Assembly (NCBI GenBank): GCA_949288185.1
Contig: CASEIZ010000056.1
Span: 1-49,767 of the forward strand
Direction of reading: 5' to 3'
Length of the DNA: 49,767 nt
Origin: an uncultured Eubacteriales bacterium
GTDB lineage: Bacteria > Bacillota > Clostridia > TANB77 > CAG-508
A program made the position numbers and the translations under genes. This document shows positions 16,540 to 24,978 of this stretch, piece by piece. The number at the start of each line of letters is the position of its first letter. Within the stretch, counting starts at the first letter, position 1. A model generated the notes under the pieces. It did not search any database, was not told the origin of the DNA, and saw only the letters and a list, made by a program, of their open reading frames with translations.

Positions 16540-16839
16540 TCACTCTTCTATTTCTAATTTCTCTATGTCTTCTCTTGATAATTTCGTTACATTCATAATA
16601 GTTTCAATTGGCATTTTCTCTTCTAACATTACTTTTGCAATGTGCTGTTTCCAAGCTATTTCCCTTCCTAATTCTATACCTTCTTGATATCCTTCTTGAT
16701 ATCCTTCTTGATATCCTGCTTCAAATATTAGTTGTTCATCCATTCTTGCTTTCTTTTTTAAAAATTCTATTCTTTCTCTCTCTTCTTCCCCCGTTAAGTA
16801 TTCCTCTTGAACTTTTTTTATTTCTTTACTTTTATTCAT
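16540..16839 (-). CDS. Stand-alone RpnS-like protein (C-terminal paralog of the Rpn nuclease)
   Basis: 99 residues, starting MNKSKEIKKVQEEYLTGEEE and ending MPIETIMNVTKLSREDIEKLE. It matches the region of the neighbouring Rpn protein from its residue 190 to the end, without the nuclease domain. It contains three YQEG repeats (12-bp DNA repeats at about 16680-16718). GGAGGGG lies eight bases before the ATG at 16839, so it can be translated on its own. It may be a truncated duplicate, or a working copy of the short C-terminal antitoxin known for Rpn genes. The upstream Met at 16878 lacks a ribosome site. Confidence 0.65.
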   Translation of the reverse strand: MNKSKEIKKVQEEYLTGEEERERIEFLKKKARMDEQLIFEAGYQEGYQEGYQEGIELGREIAWKQHIAKVMLEEKMPIETIMNVTKLSREDIEKLEIEE

Positions 16840-16886
16840 AACATATTCCCCTCCAGTTATTTGAATTATATAGTACATTCATATAT

Positions 16887-17300
16887 CTAAAGTTCATTTT
16901 TTTGTATTTTTTCTATTTCTTCTCTTGATAATTTTGTTGCTTTCATAATAGTTTCAATTGGCATATTTTCTTTGGTCATTGTTTTTACTATCTCTTTTTT
17001 AGTTTGCTCTTTTCCTATCTCAATTCCTTGCTCTTTTCCTATCTCAATTCCTTGCTCTTTTCCTATTTCAATTCCTTGCTCTTTTCCTATTTCGATTCCT
17101 TGCTCTTTTCCTATTTCGATTCCTTCTTCTTTTCCTTCTTCTTTGCCTTCTCGTCTACCAATATCTTTTCCTGCATCAAATATTGAGTTTTCGTCTCTTA
17201 TTGCCTTCTCTCTTAAAAATGCTATTCTTCTTTCTTCTTCATCTCCTGTCAAGTATTCATATTCTTCTTGTGCTTTTTTTATTTCTTTATTTTTACTCAT
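16887..17300 (-). CDS. Intragenic RpnS-type short product within the Rpn gene
   Basis: In-frame internal ORF of 137 codons beginning at Met190 (MSKNKEIKKAQEEY). A full AAGGAGGT lies at 17311-17318, 11 bases before this ATG, in the middle of the coding sequence. The same layout (GGAGGGG then ATGAATAAAAG) precedes the stand-alone paralog, so start and site are conserved between copies. In Rpn genes studied elsewhere, such an internal start makes a short protein that inhibits the full-length nuclease. That function is inferred here. Confidence 0.55.
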   Translation of the reverse strand: MSKNKEIKKAQEEYEYLTGDEEERRIAFLREKAIRDENSIFDAGKDIGRREGKEEGKEEGIEIGKEQGIEIGKEQGIEIGKEQGIEIGKEQGIEIGKEQTKKEIVKTMTKENMPIETIMKATKLSREEIEKIQKNEL

Positions 17301-17867
17301 AGCATTTTTTACCTCCTTCTCATCTATTTGACTGATAAAATCCATCCACATATCCAATTTTGTTTTCATATCTTTTCTTTGCTTCTTGAATTTAGGAATT
17401 TGTATAAAATGAATTTCTATTTTATCTGTTAATATTTTATATAAATATTCTCTTCTTAGTTTTGCTATCTCATGATATGGCCCTTCTTCAAATTCATTAT
17501 AATCTAATATATTAATTGCAATTACTTTTTTTATTTCTTTATAGTCCTCACCTTTTTGTAAAACATTATAATATAATCCTGACCAATAAAATAGTGTTCT
17601 TTCTATCATATTATATCGATTTATAATTTGAATTTCAATATCTATAATTGTATCCTCATCAACTTTTGCTTTGATATCTAAAATTCCCAGCTTATTACTT
17701 TCTAACTGTCTTTCTAAATTCGCATCTGCTATTACTTCAATACTTTTTATTTTGATTTGTAAAATGGAATTCAATAAATCTTGTAATAGACTTTCGTTGC
17801 CTTTTTTGGCAAATATTTTCTTAAATATGTAATCATTTGTAACTTTTAATTGTATTTCTTTGTTCAA
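16887..17867 (-). CDS. Rpn-family PD-(D/E)XK nuclease (recombination-promoting nuclease/putative transposase)
   Basis: 326 residues. The N-terminal domain starts with the family signature VTNDYIFKKIFA and has the nuclease core D64 (GILDIKAKV) and E78xQ80 (IDIEIQ). Family members are DNA endonucleases; several Rpn proteins are known as toxic anti-phage effectors. The C-terminal part is charged and helical, with five 8-residue GIEIGKEQ repeats (24-bp DNA repeats at about 17005-17130), then MPIETIMKATKLSREEI. The start codon is TTG with AAAGGAGG seven bases upstream. A second start inside the gene is listed separately. Base repeats of this kind often vary in number between strains. Confidence 0.85.
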   Translation of the reverse strand: MNKEIQLKVTNDYIFKKIFAKKGNESLLQDLLNSILQIKIKSIEVIADANLERQLESNKLGILDIKAKVDEDTIIDIEIQIINRYNMIERTLFYWSGLYYNVLQKGEDYKEIKKVIAINILDYNEFEEGPYHEIAKLRREYLYKILTDKIEIHFIQIPKFKKQRKDMKTKLDMWMDFISQIDEKEVKNAMSKNKEIKKAQEEYEYLTGDEEERRIAFLREKAIRDENSIFDAGKDIGRREGKEEGKEEGIEIGKEQGIEIGKEQGIEIGKEQGIEIGKEQGIEIGKEQTKKEIVKTMTKENMPIETIMKATKLSREEIEKIQKNEL

Positions 17868-18318
17868 TAAATTTCCTCCTTTATTTTACTAAATTTTTCT
17901 TTTTTCTTCAACTATTTCTTGTCATTTTTTAAAAACTCATATAACTTTTTGTTTCAGTTCAGACCTTTCATAGTAAGAGGAACGATATGAACTGTAACAA
18001 CCTTTTTATTGGATAAAATTTGACATACAACTTCTTTGAAATTTAAATCTTGACTATAAAATCTTCAAAACATCTTATTATTAAAAATAAAATAAAAAAT
18101 AAAAAATAAAATATAAAATATAGAATATAAAATATAAAATCCTAAATACTAAATACTAAATGCTAAATACTAAATATTAAATATAGGATAAAAAATAAAC
18201 TGATACAAAATTTTTCTTTGTGTATGTATATATAAACATATTTTTTTAAATTTTACAATATCATTATTATCACTTTTCATCGCAAAATTCGACAAAATCA
18301 TTTCTAAGCAGATTAAAA
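17868..18318. other. Gene-less AT-rich stretch with simple repeats
   Basis: No ORF with a ribosome site is seen. A CAGTTCA / TGAACTG pair with 26 bases between lies at about 17954-17994. About 18070-18190 is simple-sequence DNA: first runs of AAAATA units, then about six copies of a TAAATACTAAA-like unit. The string TATAGAATATAAAA here is shared with the interior of the MITE-like element at 9863-10043. Confidence 0.6.
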
Positions 18319-18395
18319 TGTCGCATTGGGATCAGATCCTAATGCGACAAGCAGATTTAAAAAATGTCGCGTAGACAAACGAACCTACTGCGACA
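18319..18395. repeat. Two 31-bp palindromes (one type B, one type A)
   Basis: Type B at 18319-18349 is a near-perfect hairpin (TGTCGCATTGGGATC / GATCCTAATGCGACA). Type A at 18365-18395 has a changed stem base (TGTCGCGT / ACTGCGACA). Both lie just beyond the terminator of the 428-aa fibre gene. Confidence 0.9.
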
Positions 18396-18397
18396 AA

Positions 18398-18442
18398 AAA
18401 GAACCATAATTGCCAAGATATGATTGGTAATTATGGTTCTTT
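18398..18442 (-). terminator. Intrinsic terminator of the major TasA-like gene
   Basis: A 19-bp stem AAAGAACCATAATT(G/A)CCAA with one G-T wobble and a 7-base loop. On the minus strand it is followed by six T. It lies 38 bases after the stop of the 428-aa gene. It is the strongest terminator in the locus, marking the end of the transcription unit. Confidence 0.85.
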
Positions 18443-18480
18443 TAATAGTATAATAACTTAAATAACTTTATAATTTATCA

Positions 18481-19767
18481 TTATGGTTCTTCTTCGATAG
18501 GATCTGTTGAACCTGCTGGTTTGCTTAATCCAACATCTAGTGTTATATTTCCACCTAATGAAGCATAGTTGATACAGTCAACGTCTTGTCCTTCTAGCCA
18601 TACATACATTCTCATTTTGATATATTTACCTGGTGCAAGTGTAAATTCTGTTTCTCCATCTGAAGAACTTACTAATTGTACTGGATCTAAGTTGTCTTCT
18701 CCTGTTCCTACACCTTCAGTAGTTGTTTGAAGTGTATATTGTCTAACTAATCCGTTACTTGCTGCTGTATACCCACCTGGGACTGATGGTGTAGAATCCC
18801 AATAGTATAAATCTGCTATATCTTTTCCTACAGATGTTTCTGTTAGAGCATATGTAGGTACTGCTTCAGCTGCAGCAAATACACTAGTATTACTTGCTAA
18901 TGTAAATTCACCTCTATCTGTAGCAGATAGTGTTAATTTGTTATTATTTTGTACAATATAATCAACATGTGCTGCATATTGATTTAATGCTGGAGTTCCT
19001 TGTGCTGCTCCACTTGCATTTGGTTCCCAAATAGCAACATCTTCTATTGCAGAATTTTCCCAGTTAAGTGCTTCCAATATTTGAGCAGTAGTTGGTGTGT
19101 TTTGTACTACAGTTTGACTAGCTTTTGCTGTATCTTCATTGAATTTAGCAAATGCTACTCTTAATGTGTTTTGTAAACCTGTTGCATATTTTGTACCTTC
19201 CAATTGAACATCTGAATTTGGTTGAAGTTGTAAATAATCCATCGTTACAGTTGCTGCAGAAGAGTTTTGTAAGAAGAAGTCTATTGCATAATATCCTTTT
19301 TCTGGTACAGTTCCTTCTTCAGCATCTGTTATTCTTATGATAGTATCTAATTTATTTCCTGAACTATTTTCACCTCTATACATAGCAATGTCAGCCCATT
19401 TAGTTGAATCGTCATCTGTAAAGTTTAAAGCATTCCCTGTTGCTGTTGTAGAAGCTGGTAATAATTCTTCAGGTATAATATTTGTACGTCCTGTATAAGG
19501 ATTTTCTAATGTAAATCCTTCGTCTAAATAGTTTGTTACTTCATCATCTGACAACTCAATTTCATTTGACCAGTTTTTAGCATCTAATGAAATTTGTAGA
19601 CCTTCAGCTACATTTACAACTCCTGTTAGTCCACCTAATGTTACGTTTCTTTGCGTAGAGAACCACGCATAGGTTGCTACAATCAATAAGATTGCTGTAA
19701 ATGCTACTAATAAAATTAATGCATTTAATCTTTTTCTTGAGTTTCTTTGAACGTTTTCTTCTCTCAT
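18481..19767 (-). CDS. TasA/camelysin-like exported protein, probable major fibre subunit
   Basis: 428 residues. A short basic N-terminus (RNSRKRLNA), a hydrophobic signal (about 14-34) and the SipW-substrate motif ATYAWFSTQRNVTLGGLTGVV are followed by a beta-rich domain of moderate length with few Cys (VDCINYAS). The end is acidic (DPIEEEP). GAAAGGGAGAAAG forms the ribosome site. It is the last gene of its unit, after the anchored 266-aa protein, and has a strong terminator of its own. Full signal, size and terminator fit a main structural subunit, but abundance is inferred. The segment VWLEGQDVDC is shared with the 266-aa protein (VWVEGDDPEC). Confidence 0.75.
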   Translation of the reverse strand: MREENVQRNSRKRLNALILLVAFTAILLIVATYAWFSTQRNVTLGGLTGVVNVAEGLQISLDAKNWSNEIELSDDEVTNYLDEGFTLENPYTGRTNIIPEELLPASTTATGNALNFTDDDSTKWADIAMYRGENSSGNKLDTIIRITDAEEGTVPEKGYYAIDFFLQNSSAATVTMDYLQLQPNSDVQLEGTKYATGLQNTLRVAFAKFNEDTAKASQTVVQNTPTTAQILEALNWENSAIEDVAIWEPNASGAAQGTPALNQYAAHVDYIVQNNNKLTLSATDRGEFTLASNTSVFAAAEAVPTYALTETSVGKDIADLYYWDSTPSVPGGYTAASNGLVRQYTLQTTTEGVGTGEDNLDPVQLVSSSDGETEFTLAPGKYIKMRMYVWLEGQDVDCINYASLGGNITLDVGLSKPAGSTDPIEEEP

Positions 19768-19894
19768 TTCTTTCTCCCTTTCCTTCTTTAAATTTATTTA
19801 TATAAAAAACTTATAAACCTTTTAATCTTTTGTGTGTTTACCACAACAGTTTGATATATTCTTCTTTAGAAACATATTCATAAATTTTACACTT

Positions 19895-20695
19895 CTATCT
19901 TTCATCTTGTGGAGTCTCATCTTCTTGTAAGATATGTTCCTCTGTAAGGGTCATATGCATTTTGATTTCTCCACCGATTAAATCATCTAAGCATTCAGGA
20001 TCATCTCCCTCTACCCAGACAACAACAGTCCATTTATCTATATCGCCTACTTCGAAATTTTCTGTTAAATCCAACATGACGGTTTCTTCATCTTTGAAAG
20101 CTGTTGTTTCAGGTTCAGGTTCCCCTGTTTCCCTATTATTTTTTGCATAAACCATTCTTTCTCCATTTTTGAAAACCATGACTCTGATTGCTTCATCCAC
20201 ATTTTTTACAACATCATCTATTTTGATAGTCGTCCAGTAATTGATAGTATCTTGTCCCATATTTTCTGCATAAAATGTATAAGCAATATAGTTTCTACCA
20301 TTATGTGAGCCATTTCCTTCATTGTCTATATCTTCTGGTAACCAATCTATAGAAATATCTGTAAAAAATTCTATGTCTTTTGATCTTAAAAATGTTCTTG
20401 TATATTTGTTATTCGGGTCTTCATAGATGACTAATCCACTTTCTCTTCCATATTCACTATCCAGTGTTACAGTGAAATTTTCTCCTCTATAAAATATAGC
20501 TAGTATAATATACACGTTAATTAATAGTAAGATAATCAGTACTAAAAATATTTCAAAGGCGATACGTCTTTTGTTTTTTCTTTTTTCCTTTTTTGCCTTC
20601 TTTTCCAGCTTTTCACCAAGTGTTGCTTCGTCAATTTGTTCCTCAAGTGCTGGTGTGTTTGGTATTTGCGTATTTGTTGTTTCTTCATTTGCCAT
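19895..20695 (-). CDS. TasA-like protein with cytoplasmic N-terminal extension
   Basis: 266 residues. An unusual 45-residue polar N-terminus (acidic, then KKAKKEKRKNKRR) precedes one membrane helix (about 47-69), then a beta-rich outer domain ending in the shared VVVWVEGDDPECLDDLIGGE motif of the neighbouring fibre gene. The long cationic stretch before the helix suggests a type II anchor rather than a short cleavable signal, so it may tether the fibre to the membrane. AGGTGATAAT precedes the ATG. It is first gene behind a consensus promoter and is followed by the 428-aa subunit gene. Confidence 0.7.
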   Translation of the reverse strand: MANEETTNTQIPNTPALEEQIDEATLGEKLEKKAKKEKRKNKRRIAFEIFLVLIILLLINVYIILAIFYRGENFTVTLDSEYGRESGLVIYEDPNNKYTRTFLRSKDIEFFTDISIDWLPEDIDNEGNGSHNGRNYIAYTFYAENMGQDTINYWTTIKIDDVVKNVDEAIRVMVFKNGERMVYAKNNRETGEPEPETTAFKDEETVMLDLTENFEVGDIDKWTVVVWVEGDDPECLDDLIGGEIKMHMTLTEEHILQEDETPQDER

Positions 20696-20744
20696 ATTAT
20701 CACCTAAGTTCTTCTAAAATATTTTTTCAACATTTTACACTAAA

Positions 20745-20773
20745 ATTATACTTAGTCTTTCATTTTTTGTCAA
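20745..20773 (-). promoter_or_regulatory. Consensus sigma-A promoter
   Basis: On the minus strand TTGACA (20768-20773), exactly 17 bases, TATAAT (20745-20750). Both boxes are perfect. It drives the 266-aa and 428-aa TasA-like genes, with a leader of about 45 bases. Confidence 0.85.
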
Positions 20774-20776
20774 CGA

Positions 20777-20813
20777 ATTTGTTATTACATTTTTATTACA
20801 TTTTTGTTACAAA
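20777..20813 (-). promoter_or_regulatory. 11-bp direct repeats upstream of the consensus promoter
   Basis: Immediately upstream of the -35 box the plus strand reads TATTACATTTT twice and then TGTTACAAATT, with an 11-bp period, about one helical turn. ATTTGT and ACAAAT bound the block. This looks like an activator or repressor site, or an UP element; the regulator is unknown. Confidence 0.4.
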
Positions 20814-20887
20814 TTTCCTGTTTATGTATCATTTTATTACAACTTATGTGCATTAAAATGTTTTAACAGCATTCTAACAAAATATTT

Positions 20888-21592
20888 TTATGTATCTTCA
20901 CTCGGATGAATCATAGAACTTGTTATTTTTACTGTGATTTCTATTGCTTTTGAAGGATCATTTGCTTCATCTTGATAATATGCATAAGCTCCTTTACCAA
21001 ATTGTGTATCTAAAATATCTTTCGCTAAATTTTCATCCTCTGTTCCGTTACCTTGATACTCCCAACTAGCCTGAAACTTGAAAGTTGCTCCAGCATTTGG
21101 AGTTGTTGCGTCATCCACAAATTCTCCATCTAATCTTGTTTTGTCGTATGTATAGCCGATATGAAAAGGATATTTTGTGTCATCTGCAAATATATTAATT
21201 GTATTACCATCAGTGTGAATTACACCATCTTCTTTTAGTTGTTCTAACACATCTTGACCAAAAACTTTTACAGCTGTTAATTCATAGGTTATATTTGTGC
21301 TGGTTGTACTCATATTATAAATTCGTACAATATCTTCTCTATCAGGCATGCCTGGATATAATTGATCTATTGTAAATGTAACCGTTTCATCTAATACTTC
21401 CTTATCATCTACATAATATCGAACATCCCAAGGTGTTATATTCGCCTCTAATCCACTCATATTAACTGGTTGATTAGCTTGAAACCACGCAAAGGTATTG
21501 ATTATTAATATTACAGAAAATATCGAAACTAGTAAAATTCTAGCCGGGACGCTTCGCTTTTTGATTCGCCTAACTTCACGTAATATATTCAT
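20888..21592 (-). CDS. TasA-like exported protein (234 aa)
   Basis: Basic start, hydrophobic signal (about 18-37) with NTFAWFQANQPVNMSGLEA, then a beta-rich domain. The segments TPWDVRYYVDDKEV, FTIDQLYPGM, VTYELVKEG-like ITYELTAVKVFG and DILDTQFGKGAYAYYQ align with the N-terminal half of the 559-aa FGE-domain protein. The two are therefore paralogs, and this one lacks the lectin-like domain. GGAGGTATT precedes the ATG. It lies downstream of two signal peptidase genes that probably process it. Confidence 0.72.
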   Translation of the reverse strand: MNILREVRRIKKRSVPARILLVSIFSVILIINTFAWFQANQPVNMSGLEANITPWDVRYYVDDKEVLDETVTFTIDQLYPGMPDREDIVRIYNMSTTSTNITYELTAVKVFGQDVLEQLKEDGVIHTDGNTINIFADDTKYPFHIGYTYDKTRLDGEFVDDATTPNAGATFKFQASWEYQGNGTEDENLAKDILDTQFGKGAYAYYQDEANDPSKAIEITVKITSSMIHPSEDT

Positions 21593-21707
21593 AATACCTC
21601 CATCCTATCATTTGTTTTTTCTATTTTTCCCCTTTTTCTTTTGTTTTATTTTTCAACTTTTATTCTTGAACTTTCATTTTGAATTTTTATTTTGCCTTTT
21701 GTTGTTT

Positions 21708-22589
21708 TTATGTCATATTCTTCTTTTTGTTTTTTGTGTTATTCTTTGTGTTGTTTTTCGTATTATTTTTTGTTTTTTCATAGTATTGTCTCATTTTTTC
21801 ATTGATGATTTTTTCATGCATCCTATTTTCACTATTTTGGCTACTATCTTCTTTTTCTTTACTCTCCATGTATTCATTTTCAGTAACCTCATTCTCTTCT
21901 TCTATGTCATCATTTTCGTCATCTTCTAATTCCTCTTCTAGATTTTCCTCTTCTATGTCTTCTTCTAATTCTTCATCAGAAAATTCTTCATATGGTTCTT
22001 CGTCTATTGGAGCAATTCTCTTTGCCTTACGTTTTTTCGTTTTTTTAGGTGTATTAAATGCCACAAATACATTTAATACTAAAATGATAATAATAATAAA
22101 TACAGAATATATATTGGTTGCTAAATTATACAATATTGTCAAAAGAGTGGATTGATATTTTACAACACCATAGATTTGTTCCTCTTCAATGTGAGGATCT
22201 TCAACACTACTACTATGTAAACCTTTTGCATGGAAAATCAAATCTCCATTTTCTTCTGTATCAATACCTACAACACTATGCATGATAATTTTTCCTGCAT
22301 ATTCGCCATTTCTACCCAAATATACAATATCATCCCCCATTTGAATATCTTTAGGATTTACTTCTTTGCTAATAACCACTTGTCCAACTTCATATTCAGG
22401 CTCCATACTTCCTGTAATGACTCTAAATATTTTATATCCACCTATTGATCCATTACTATTTGTTACTCTCTGCAAAACAATTACCGCTGTTAAGATTAAA
22501 GCCATTATAACCAGTATTTGATATAATATGATCAGTACGATTTTTATTATTTTTTTTGGATTACTTTTTCGTTTTTTATCCTCTCTCAT
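21708..22589 (-). CDS. SipW-type signal peptidase I with long acidic tail
   Basis: 293 residues. A membrane helix at about 14-40, catalytic Ser61 in TGSMEPEY, His104 in IIMHSVVG and Asp131 in VEDP: the Ser-His type of signal peptidase (SipW and eukaryotic/archaeal class) rather than the Ser-Lys type. A second helix (159-179) returns the chain to the cytoplasm. A tail of about 110 residues follows: basic (KKTKKRKAKR), then strongly Glu/Asp-rich, ending in KNNT repeats. Normal SipW proteins lack such a tail. GAGGGTT precedes the ATG. It follows the 213-aa peptidase gene by 3 bases and precedes a TasA-like gene. Confidence 0.85.
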   Translation of the reverse strand: MREDKKRKSNPKKIIKIVLIILYQILVIMALILTAVIVLQRVTNSNGSIGGYKIFRVITGSMEPEYEVGQVVISKEVNPKDIQMGDDIVYLGRNGEYAGKIIMHSVVGIDTEENGDLIFHAKGLHSSSVEDPHIEEEQIYGVVKYQSTLLTILYNLATNIYSVFIIIIILVLNVFVAFNTPKKTKKRKAKRIAPIDEEPYEEFSDEELEEDIEEENLEEELEDDENDDIEEENEVTENEYMESKEKEDSSQNSENRMHEKIINEKMRQYYEKTKNNTKNNTKNNTKNKKKNMT

Positions 22590-22592
22590 ACT

Positions 22593-23234
22593 TTAACCCT
22601 CTATCTTATAATTATCTCTCAATTTTTTTATTTCATATTTTTTTCTTTTGATTTTTCTATTATTTATCATATTGTCCCTAAAATTAACTAAAATACATAT
22701 AATAACAATCAGAATACATACATTGATAAATCCACTTGCATCTTGTATATAATTTACAAATTTTCCTATTTTTGGAATAACAAATACAACTTTACCATAT
22801 ATATTCTGTGCATCTACTGGTTCTTTATCTTCTACCTCGTTATTATCTCCCTTAGTAATAAACTGCTCCTCCCCTTTTTCTTTTATAATGTCTGATATCC
22901 TATGTGAAATAACTCTGTCTTCTTGTTCAAATGTGATAATGTCTCCTTTTTCTAATTCTTCTGCATTGCAACTTTTTACAATTGCTAAATCATCTTTATA
23001 AAATGTTGGCTCCATACTTTCAGAAATGATATTAAACATATATATTCCAAAAATATGATTCTTTTCTTCTATTGTTAAAATGATATTCACTATAAAAAGT
23101 AAGATTAACGTTATGAGTATTACAAACTTTACTATCTTTTTGTTTCTTTTTTTATGTTTTATTTTATTAGAAATTTTTTCAACATCATATTCCAATTTTG
23201 TACTCAGCTCCATCATTTTCTTTTGTCTTGTCAT
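22593..23234 (-). CDS. SipW-type signal peptidase I (213 aa)
   Basis: An N-terminal cytoplasmic segment (1-33), a helix (34-54), catalytic Ser73 in SESMEPTF, His111 in VISHRIS, the TKGDNNEVED block (Asp136) and a C-terminal helix (about 165-190). It is expected to cleave signals of the nearby TasA-like proteins. The ATG used (23234) overlaps the tip of a 31-bp palindrome, and no good ribosome site precedes it. The Met-Met at residues 7-8 has none either. The element may have displaced the original leader, or translation may depend on coupling. Confidence 0.83.
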   Translation of the reverse strand: MTRQKKMMELSTKLEYDVEKISNKIKHKKRNKKIVKFVILITLILLFIVNIILTIEEKNHIFGIYMFNIISESMEPTFYKDDLAIVKSCNAEELEKGDIITFEQEDRVISHRISDIIKEKGEEQFITKGDNNEVEDKEPVDAQNIYGKVVFVIPKIGKFVNYIQDASGFINVCILIVIICILVNFRDNMINNRKIKRKKYEIKKLRDNYKIEG

Positions 23235-23357
23235 GTCTCATTGAGTTCGTTTGTCTATGCGACATGTCTCATTGAGTTCGTTTGTCTATGCGACATTTTG
23301 CTCAAAATGTCTCAAAAGGATCTGATCCCAATGCGACATTTTGATCCCAATGCGACA
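23234..23357. repeat. Tandem 31-bp palindromes between export genes
   Basis: Two abutting type A copies (23234-23264, 23265-23295) with TGTCTCAT left ends, one type B hybrid (23308-23338, one TGTCTCAAAA end and one AATGCGACA end), and a partial type B half (23341-23357). They fill the gap between the coiled-coil gene stop (23359) and the peptidase start. Confidence 0.9.
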
Positions 23358-23358
23358 T

Positions 23359-24978
23359 TTATTTTTTTAGCATTTCTTTCACATTCATAATATATTCTAA
23401 GTCTTTAATAGAAAATTTACTTTTTTGGATATTATTATAATTGTTTATAATTTTTACTTTTCTAATTAAATCTTCTATGCTGTCTTCTTCAAAATTTTCT
23501 TTTGAAATTTGCATTCCTAATAATTTATATTTGTCTTTTATAATAATTGACAATTCCTTTGTATCGCTTATGTTTACATGGTTGATAACTGTAAAATTAG
23601 AGAAATTAACAAATTTTCTTATTTTTTCGGCTTTTTCTCCTATCTCTTTATCTGTAATGTCTTCATTGTTTTTTATCATAACTTTAGCCATATAACCATA
23701 ATAACTACTTGCAAATTTTATAACATCATATAATGATGATGTTTCATCTAAATTTTGAAGTATTTTTTGTTTTATCATTTCTTCATCTAATTGCATATAT
23801 GTCTTTTTTAGATCTAAAACCAAATTGTTTCTTTGTAAAATGGCAATACTATCTTTCTTATCTTCTGCTTTTTTTCGTTCAAAAAATCCTTTACTTGGTT
23901 TTTCAATTTTAGAATTTAATTTAAATATTTCTGCTTGTAATTTTCTAATTTCTTCTTGTATTAACTCATATTGTGTTTTCTTAACTTTTTTATCTTTATT
24001 GGCTTCTGCATTTTTTAATAATTCTTGTCTGGTTTGTAACACTTCTTCTACTAAGAATTTATATTCCAAATATTTTGCATATTCTGTTAAATTTGTATTT
24101 AATTTATCAATATTTTCGTCTATTTCTTTCTTTTCAGTTTCTGATAATTTGGTAACATCTTTGTCTGTCAATTCTGTATATATTCTCTTATAATTGTCTT
24201 CTTTATAATCATTGATATTTAAACTACCTGTATAAAATTTATCAAGAATATTTTTATTATCTGTTTCCTCAATTTGATTTTTTTGCTTAATTAATTCTGC
24301 CTTTTTTTCTTCTACACCTTCTACTGTTAAAGAAAGACCTTTTAAAATTTCTTGTGCCTTCTCATTATAAAATCTATCTATTTGGTTTTCATATCTATCA
24401 TAGATATATCTTATATTAACATATAAATGTGATACCACTTCTGAACATTGCCAATATACTTTTTCAAAGGTATTTTTGACAGCTTCTGAATTAATATCTC
24501 CCTCATATGCTTCTCTTAATAGAACTTCCATATATTTTTTTGCATATTCACTAATACAAAAATCTTCTGCTGTTAGTTTTATTCCCACTTTTTCAAATTG
24601 TTTCACACTGAAGATAAGTTCTTTATTTAGTCTTTCTAAATTGCTCTTATAATACCCATTGACATTATATACCACACGGTCTAGTCCCATTTTTTCAAAT
24701 GAAGAACGTGTATCTGTATTTTTTTCAGCCATGTCATATTTTAATATTTCTTGCTCTAATTGAGGAATTTCTGTATTTTCTTCAACTGTTGTCAATTCCG
24801 TATATCGACTTTCTATTTCATTTAACAATTTTTCATTGAGATTTTCGTATTTTTCAGTCATCTCACTAATTGTTTTTAATAATGTTTTGATTGCTTTTAT
24901 TCCATTTCTTGGCAATACAGAAATGACTTCTTTATCTGTTGTGATTTGTTTTTCTATATTTTCTACTAACTCTTTCAC
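23359..24978 (-). CDS. Coiled-coil protein of unknown function (539 aa)
   Basis: A cytosolic, almost all-helical, Lys/Glu-rich protein with no signal or membrane helix. Long heptad-like stretches lie at about 225-310 and 320-375 (IRKLQAEIFKLNSKIEK). I do not recognise the family. The start is GTG, with GAGGAGG seven bases upstream, and it overlaps the stop of the 45-aa ORF as GTGA, so the two are translationally coupled. It sits between SipW/TasA pairs, so a role in the export apparatus, for example as a scaffold, is inferred from position only. Confidence 0.6.
   Translation of the reverse strand: MKELVENIEKQITTDKEVISVLPRNGIKAIKTLLKTISEMTEKYENLNEKLLNEIESRYTELTTVEENTEIPQLEQEILKYDMAEKNTDTRSSFEKMGLDRVVYNVNGYYKSNLERLNKELIFSVKQFEKVGIKLTAEDFCISEYAKKYMEVLLREAYEGDINSEAVKNTFEKVYWQCSEVVSHLYVNIRYIYDRYENQIDRFYNEKAQEILKGLSLTVEGVEEKKAELIKQKNQIEETDNKNILDKFYTGSLNINDYKEDNYKRIYTELTDKDVTKLSETEKKEIDENIDKLNTNLTEYAKYLEYKFLVEEVLQTRQELLKNAEANKDKKVKKTQYELIQEEIRKLQAEIFKLNSKIEKPSKGFFERKKAEDKKDSIAILQRNNLVLDLKKTYMQLDEEMIKQKILQNLDETSSLYDVIKFASSYYGYMAKVMIKNNEDITDKEIGEKAEKIRKFVNFSNFTVINHVNISDTKELSIIIKDKYKLLGMQISKENFEEDSIEDLIRKVKIINNYNNIQKSKFSIKDLEYIMNVKEMLKK

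Noticed and set aside
21498..21929. 143-residue hydrophobic plus-strand ORF
   Set aside because: It is antisense to the acidic tail of a signal peptidase and its downstream gap. Phe/Leu-rich frames arise here from T-rich complement DNA.
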